From: Tamarix chinensis
Lineage: Eukaryota; Streptophyta; Magnoliopsida; Caryophyllales; Tamaricaceae
Direction: 5' to 3'
NCBI GenBank assembly: GCA_030549775.1
Contig: CM060175.1
Location: 41,273,915-41,337,914 of the forward strand
DNA length: 64,000 nt
Part shown: positions 57,641-64,000 of the stretch, in pieces
Position numbering within the stretch: the stretch's first letter is position 1
Layout of the letters: the number at the start of each line of letters is the position of its first letter
Notes under the pieces: generated by a model
The model's input: only the letters and a program-made list of their open reading frames with translations
Told to the model about the DNA's origin: nothing
Databases searched by the model: none
Program-made: the position numbers and the translations under genes

Positions 57641-58207
57641 AAGACAAAAGAGATTTATGATGAGAAATGATGACTATTAGGGCCAAGGTGAAAACTTATT
57701 TTGCAGCTGCTTTAGAGGTTGACTTTTATGCCACAAAACCCGACACTATTTCATATTACATGCCCACGGTATTCTTATAATGAAAAAGATAATTGAGTAA
57801 AATATATTAGCTTAAGGTTTTGAGTTAACCGATTTGTTGACATGGTATGGGCAATATATATGGTATATGAACGGTCATATATAGAGGTTGGTGTAAACCT
57901 TAGATGCCAGCAATTTTTTTAATTAAAATATATTTTATTATAATTATTAAAATAATAATAATAATAATAATAATGATAATAGTAATAATTGATCATAATA
58001 GTTTTAAATTTATTTCTATATTGATATATATTTAACAAAATAATTATAGTAAAATATTGATATAATTTTGGTGAAAAGTTATGAGATATGCTTTTAGAAA
58101 AAATGATAATAACATTTTAGTATTATAATATATTAATATACATACATATATATATATATATTAATTAAAAAATAATATATATTAATTTTTTTAATTAAAA
58201 TATATTT

Positions 58208-58244
<37 letters not shown>

Positions 58245-58400
58245 CATAATAGTTTTAAATTTATTTCTATATTGATATATATTTGAAAAAATAATTATAG
58301 TAAAATATTGATATAATTTTGGTGAAAGGTTATGAGATATGCTTTTAGTAAAAATAATAATAACATTTTAGTATAATAATAATAATAATAATTATTAATA

Positions 58401-58435
<35 letters not shown>

Positions 58436-59280
58436 ATTTTAGTAAAGCATGTAAATAGGTGAAATATATGTACAATAATAATAATAAATATGTACATTGA
58501 TGGTGAAAAATTGTGAGAATTGTATTGAAATATTGTACTTCCTATAAAAATTATTTTAACTATTTATACACTTTTTAGACATTGATAAATGTAGTCTTAA
58601 AATTTTACTTATCGCATTTATTGCAATATAACAAAGCATTAAATACATATATAATGAAAGAATAAAAGTCGAGTAAAATAAAAGGTAGATATTGATTTTT
58701 ATAAAGTGACTTTTTTTATATGAAATTTTAGTTATAAAATAACTTATTTTTTTTATTTGGTTGAAGTAGTAAATTTTAATAGAATAATGGTAAAAAAATA
58801 TGCACAATAAAAGATAACTACAATGCTGATGAAAGATCACTTAAGTGATAAACATTTTTATGGTGAAAGTTAAGTAAGATAATATGAAAAATGATTTGTC
58901 TAACGGGTCCCCTAGGTACTTGTCAACGTTTTTTTTATACAAAAAAAATACTATAACTAGTACATTTAATGGTAAATACACAAGTTGATTTACAATGATA
59001 AATGATAATTTTATTTCTAAATTTAGTAACTTTAACAAGTACCCATGGACACTCATTAAAAAAATCCCTATGAAAAAAATGTAGTTAAGAAAATGCTGAA
59101 ATATATTCAAAATAATAGTGAAAGATCAAATTAGTATTAGTAAGATATTAGTCTTATTAAGGTGAAAGATTAGTTCATTTATGGAAAAAGATTGATTTAT
59201 GTATGGTGAAAAGTTGACTATATTTTATGGAGAAATATTAATAGTAAAGGATTAGTTCATTTATGGTAAATTATTATTTT
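57641..59280. repeat. AT-rich repeat region downstream of PYD1
   Basis: A direct duplication has units at about 57925-58130 and 58180-58375, sharing ATCATAATAGTTTTAAATTT, ATTGATATATATTT and GATATAATTTTGGTGAAA. (TAA)n occurs at 57951-57975 and 58208-58245, and (GAT)n at 58401-58432. A dispersed GGTGAAA(A/G)(A/G)TTA motif recurs every few tens to hundreds of bases up to 59215. Short open frames are AT-rich noise. No gene is seen. Confidence 0.7.
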
Positions 59281-59924
59281 TGTAAAACCCTAAAGTTTTG
59301 TTGAAAATTTTTGTCTTACAGTGGAAGCATACAATCAAATAACTGGGTGTTACGCCATAATTGACACAAATCTAGCTCACCAGCTAATCCTTATGTCAAT
59401 CACAAGACAAAATAATTTAAAATGCTCAATTGGACAAAGAGAAAATGAGAAGAGTTTCATCAACTTAAATGAGTTTGGAGATTTACTTCGAGTACAATAA
59501 TCTAAAATACAGATAAAAAAAGATACTATAGGCCTAAGAGTCCCCAAAGAGTATCTGGTAAAACCAACATCCGGATTATATGACTCTATGCCCCAAGGCC
59601 CTAATATATAAAATCACTCCACTCTATATAAAAACATCATAAGCTGCAAAATCATCTACTTGGTCCTCATCAACCTGCACATAAACATCCAAGTCATCTG
59701 CTCATGGGAATAAGCAACACCTATGAAAAAGATGTTCAGCATGCTACGTATTAAGTAAGGTAATAATATAGCCAAACACAGGAAAAATATATAATTACAT
59801 GCATTCACAACGGAAAGTAGCAGATAAGCGAGATACAACAATCGATGTAAGAAAATTATTGATTTCAGATTCATACCATTAGAATATAACATGATCTATT
59901 CTTTTATTCACGTTGAGTTAAGGA

Positions 59925-60350
59925 ACCCCAATATTATTGTCAATCGGTGAAATGGTTATCAAAACTATATATCCCTAGGGTAAAATGCTCATAGACACTA
60001 TCCTTTACCAGTGGAACGGTTGTCAATATATAAAACCTTAGGATAGAATACTCCCGGCCACTATTCTTGTCAAATGGAACAAACAGATGCAATCGACCCT
60101 AATTCACATAGTCTTTCACTTTAAATGAATAGTAACTTAATTATAATTATAATTGTTCTAAGATTTTATTTTAGATTGAGTTTATAGATCCCACTATTCT
60201 CAACTAGTGGAATAATTCCAGAAATTATACAACCCTAGGACAAAAGGCTCCTGTCCACTATTCTCTCGGTCACTATTCTCAACTGATGGAAATGACAGGT
60301 ACAACCAGTCTTGAATCATGTGATCTTTCACTTTAAATGATTAGTATTGT
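59925..60350 (+). repeat. Diverged CCACTATT array of copy L6
   Basis: Units such as CCCACTATTCTCAACTAGTGGAA, linkers CCTAGGACAAAAGGCTCCTG and CTTAGGATAGAATACTCCCGG, and block ends AGTCTTTCACTTTAAATGAATAGT and GATCTTTCACTTTAAATGATTAGT. The bases differ from L3 but the unit design is the same. Confidence 0.7.
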
Positions 60351-61156
60351 ATTCATGATTGGTTTGATGAGTTCAAAACATAATTAAGGCAAGTAAGACA
60401 TTGCCATACAGATATCAAGACCATCTTCAAAAGTTACTATTTACTGAGCTCCCAAAATCCTAATTTAACAAGTAAGTCATAACTCTTCTCATAAGACTCA
60501 TATAATTACCCAAATTTAATATACATCCTTAAAATACCAATATTAACAACATATCCAAAATTTATGATCTAACTATAACGTTATACATATGTTATAATAA
60601 CATTACCGTTTTAAAGTTACTATTCTCTAATTAGACCATTATCTCATTTTGAGAAATGTAAGACATTCAACAATCACTCCAAACACTTCTCATGATATTA
60701 TTATCATATTTTAATCCACCCAACGTGTTAAAATACCAAAATTTTCATGTTAACTCGTATTAACCAAAATGCCCTTAAGGATAATCGAAAGCCCTTATTT
60801 TACGAAAAATATTATATCTTCAATATCATTATTTTACAATCCTCCATTTATCATCATACCTATTAAATACACTTATTTCCCACTTATCATAATTTATTTG
60901 GCCCATATTACTCTTTCACAAGTTATACTCTTCCATAAAATACGACATAGCGTAACAACATCATATCAATACATCTTTTGCTATTCTTACTCTTTTTATA
61001 TCATATAATTCATATAACATATCATTCAAAGCATGCATTTAAAAATATAATAATAACAATAACATGCTAATACACATAGTCATTTATGCATTTAACACAA
61101 AACCCTACACATCGACTAGTATCTTTACCAGTATCTTTACCAATAAGGACACCGGG

Positions 61157-61715
61157 CTGTGTCTTGGTAGAGATATGTTTGGTTGAATAATGCTAGTCCT
61201 AAACACAATCTCTTACTATGGATTGCTGCTCATAACAGGTTCCCCACTAAGGATATTCTCAGCCAATATTCAAATGTGGAGGATCCAACCTACTACTTTT
61301 GTGATGCCAATGAATCTCTTTCCCATCTCCTATTTGTATGTCTAAGAATGAAGAATCTATTAAAGAATGCTAATGCTTCTATTGGATTGAGATGTCTAAC
61401 CCAGAGATGGTATGATATGATGGTTACTCTAGCTCAAAGATCAAGGGTGTCTAAAAGGAAGATCTAATTGGCCCGCACCTTATGTGTTTTGTATATATAT
61501 GAATGTAGGCATGCTAGAAAATCAAATTTTTTTCACAAATCAATTTTAGAAGGAGGGATTTTATTAAGAAAATTATTTTTATTGTCTCAGCTAGGTACTC
61601 AGCTCCCCGTGTGAGAATGAGTAGTCTCTATGTTAAGCATTATTTAGATAAGTTTTGGGAACTAAGTTGTAATGATTCTATTACTTAATAAAATCTTGAT
61701 TTTCTAAAAAATAAT
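61157..61715 (+). mobile_element. 5'-truncated LINE fragment with 15-bp target duplication
   Basis: AATAAGGACACCGGG (61142-61156) and AATAAGGACACTGGG (61716-61730) flank it, with one mismatch. The insert ends in an A-rich tail (CTAAAAAATAAT). It encodes the terminal zf-RVT segment of a plant LINE ORF2: PKHNLLLWIAAHNRFPTKD, then YYFCDANESLSHLLFVCLRM (61183-61467). It is not the same copy type as the LINE at 24423-34313, whose corresponding words differ. Confidence 0.9.
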
Positions 61716-62501
61716 AATAAGGACACTGGGTTCTAAGCACATAAATCCTAAACAACCTCCTCTAAGATCACCAAAATATCACCTACAAAATCAAGATAAT
61801 ATATCATTAGGATCAAAGATTATAATTGAGGAAAAAGTTAAGGTAAAAGAGCATAAAAATGGAAATAACCGAAGTCAAAGGAAAGCTTGAGTTGCATAGA
61901 AGTGTGGTGGAAGGTATAGTGGTGCTATAGTGGTGTTTGGGTGATGTTTGAGTGTGGAAAAAGGGAAGCATGACAGAGAAAGAGAGCTGCACGGGTGTGT
62001 AGTAGCCTATGCATGCTCAAGGCAAGAGTTGTGAATTTATAGGGGTAAGCTGTGCAAATGAATAATGGCCATGTACATGCAATGCATGCACAAGTGTGAA
62101 AGAACAAGGATGCATGACTATGCCCTAGGCTATGAGTTGCTTGTGCGAGCATGCACGATCAAACTGTGCAAGCATGCATAGGCATGTGATGAAGATGCAC
62201 GACTGTACGAGTGATCATGTGCGAGGTGTGTGATGGTATGTGAAGGGCACAGCTAGGCATGCATGATCCGTATGGCCGTACACATCACAAAAACACAACT
62301 GATGGGTGAGAAAGAGAAGGAGAAAATAGAGGCAGTGGGTGGGATGATTAGTGACGGTGAAGGGGATGATTGGGTGGTTGAGGTGGTTGATTTACCAAGC
62401 ATAAGGCGACATTTGGTGGTTGCAGTGACATAGGCTAGTTGCTTAATAGAAAATGGGCAAGAATGAGGAAAATATATAGGGAGGGAGGGAGGAGAGAGGG
62501 T

Positions 62502-62527
<26 letters not shown>
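62502..62527. repeat. (TA)n microsatellite in copy L6
   Basis: A pure TA run of about 26 bp. Confidence 0.9.
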
Positions 62528-62532
<5 letters not shown>

Positions 62533-62937
62533 GGCATGTAAATGAGGAACGATAGGGGAAGGTTGATAAATGTTGACAATGGCCAGCAAAGGGGAAGAAG
62601 GAAAACATGGAAAAAGAAGGTGGTAGGGCCAATAGAGTAACGAGGGAGAGGATGGTGGGAGGTAATGGTTGTATGCTATAGAAGATGAGGAAACACATGC
62701 AAGACATGAGGAGGAGGAGAAGAAATCAGCATAAGAGGAAGGAAAAAAGGAAAAGGAGAAAGAAAAGGAAAAAAGGAAAAAGGCTTAGGTTAGGATTTAG
62801 ATTAAATTTTAATTAGCTAAAATAGGTAAGATTAATGATATAAATCTACTGGAATTATGGGTGGGTTAAGAAATATAAATTACCTGAGTTAATGATTAGG
62901 ATTAGGTTAAGATTTTGGGATTAAAGAATTAGGATAA

Positions 62938-64000
62938 TGTAATACCCCAAAATTTTCGAAAACTTATATTTTAATAAATTACTTTTATTTGGAATAAAAT
63001 TGCTTTAAGATTATTTATTTTAATTATTATATGGATTTTAGAGTATGTAAATTTGGATAAAAGTATTTAATAAATTAAAAATAAATATTTTTCTATTTAT
63101 CATATTATTTTATTTAAATAATTTTCCAAAACTAATATTTTACCAACTTTATCCTTTTTAAACTAAAATATTAGATTATAATATATTAAATTATTGAATT
63201 AAATAATTTACCAAGAATATTATATTTTACGATTTTATAAATTAAATTAAATCATTTTTCCTATTTTTCCATTCCCTTTTTGCCCTTTTTGCCCTTTTTC
63301 CTCTTTCTTCTTTTCTTTTTTCTTTTTTTCCTTTTTCCTCGGGCTGCCTCGCCAGGCCAGCCCTCTTCCCCCCCCGTGCGTTTGGGCCAGGCCCGTCCCC
63401 CAACCCCTTCTCCTTCTCGCGCCTGCCCAGCAGCCAGTCGCCTCCTTTTCTTTTTTTCCTGACCGGCCGGTCCGACCGCCCGCAGCCTGCTCCTTTCCCT
63501 TTCTCTCTTCTGCCACGCCCGACCACCATTTTTGTAATGGTCGAGCACGCCGCCATCTGCAACTGCCACCGGCCACCACCTACCTCCCTGCCCTCTCTCT
63601 CCTCCTCTCTCCCCCGTCATTTTCTTTCCCAATTCGAACCAAACCGCCCCTGTACCATAGCCCGCGTACCCCTCTTCCTTTCCCTCTTCTCCCCTTCTCT
63701 TTCCCTACCAACCGACCACCACCTGCCACCCTTGTCCTCTCGCCGGCCAGCCCCTGCCCCTCTCTTCTCCCTCTTCTTTTTCTCCATCTCCCCAGCCTTT
63801 CATTCCCCTCATTTTCGAACCATCATCCCCATCCCGAGCTCCCTCCTCTGTCCTTCCTTCTCCCTCCATTTTTTTCCCGTTTTTCTTCTCATCGCCGCCC
63901 GCCGCCGCTTGAACCACCAAGCCCAACCCCTGCGCCACCTCCTGCCACCGTCTACTACCACCCTGCACCACCACGCCGCCCCTCGAGCCCTACACTTCCT
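62938..64000 (-). mobile_element. Long-LTR copy L7, minus orientation, cut by the window edge
   Basis: The left end TGTAATACCCCAAAATTTTCG is the complement of the L3 3' end. Over the first 140 bases or so it differs from the complement of L3 at only a few positions visible by eye. The pyrimidine-rich, GC-rich block (63270-64000) is the inverted equivalent of the L3 block at 18170-19370. Its 5' end lies beyond the window. Confidence 0.85.

Larger units (their letters stand above)
59281..62937 (+). mobile_element. Long-LTR copy L6, interrupted by a LINE fragment and truncated by L7
   Basis: It starts TGTAAAACCCTAAAGTTTTG. GTGGAAGCATACAATC and GGGTGTTACGCCATAA match the L3 landmarks AGCGGAAGC and GGGAGTATTACCGCCA. 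A degenerate CCACTATTCTCAACTAGTGGAA array lies at 59925-60350, and degenerate TTACCA/ATACC units at about 60480-60780. A purine-rich block follows near 62470-62790. L7 begins at 62938, before this copy's 3' end is reached. It is more diverged than L3 and L4. Confidence 0.65.

Noticed and set aside
63242..63974. Lys/Arg/Glu/Gly-rich open frames at the right edge
   Set aside because: They are the inverted counterpart of the L3 purine block, with no conserved frame or domain.

Overview
This window is nuclear DNA from a flowering plant. The only host gene is a seven-exon copy of plastidic dihydropyrimidine dehydrogenase (PYD1), the first enzyme of uracil and thymine breakdown. The gene has plant-type GT-AG introns, and the rest of the window holds typical plant transposons: Ty1/copia, Ty3/gypsy, LINE, CACTA, hAT and a candidate Mutator-like element. 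The sequence does not allow a call below angiosperm level. There are no bacterial-type operons, rRNA, tRNA or CRISPR arrays.

Layout. 1-2042: decayed copia element (gag, zinc knuckle, pre-integrase region). 3300-5165 and 6010-6957: two decayed minus-strand gypsy pol fragments. 6958-36021: a deeply nested block built on a family of very long LTRs. Family copies are called L1 to L7 here: L1 6958-10719; L2 10720-10855 continued at 21346-23531; L3 14902-19672; L4 26010-30952; L5 about 23532-24414 continued at 34322-36021 (minus); L6 59281-62937; L7 62938-64000 (minus, cut by the window edge). A CACTA transposon (10856-21342, TSD CTT) sits inside L2 and is itself split by L3 (TSD GGGCC). A LINE (24423-34313, probable TSD ATAAGTTT) sits inside L5 and is itself split by L4 (TSD CAAAG). 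36022-41914: repeats without genes. 41915-44138: two related hAT elements, the second inserted into the terminal repeat of the first.

44760-57159 (+): PYD1, predicted 428 aa, with every splice junction readable and no interruption, so it looks functional. Intron 5 is 7.8 kb, swollen by a 3.8-kb long-TIR element, a perfect 30-bp hairpin and small MITE-like repeats. Intron 1 (2.3 kb) holds a direct duplication and a gypsy-related fragment. 57640-64000: AT-rich repeats, L6 with a short LINE insertion (15-bp TSD), then L7.

The most unusual material is the long-LTR family. L3 and L4 are 4.8-4.9 kb units with TG...A ends and perfect 5-bp target duplications but no coding domains, so they look like giant solo LTRs. 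They share a fixed order: terminal box, hairpin-like array built on CCACTATTATAGCCGGTGG, a tandem-repeat slot whose content differs in every copy, and, near the 3' end, a G/A-rich block. The CACTA element carries an accessory gene with a Ulp1-type (C48) cysteine protease domain, and no TNP2-type transposase was noticed in it.
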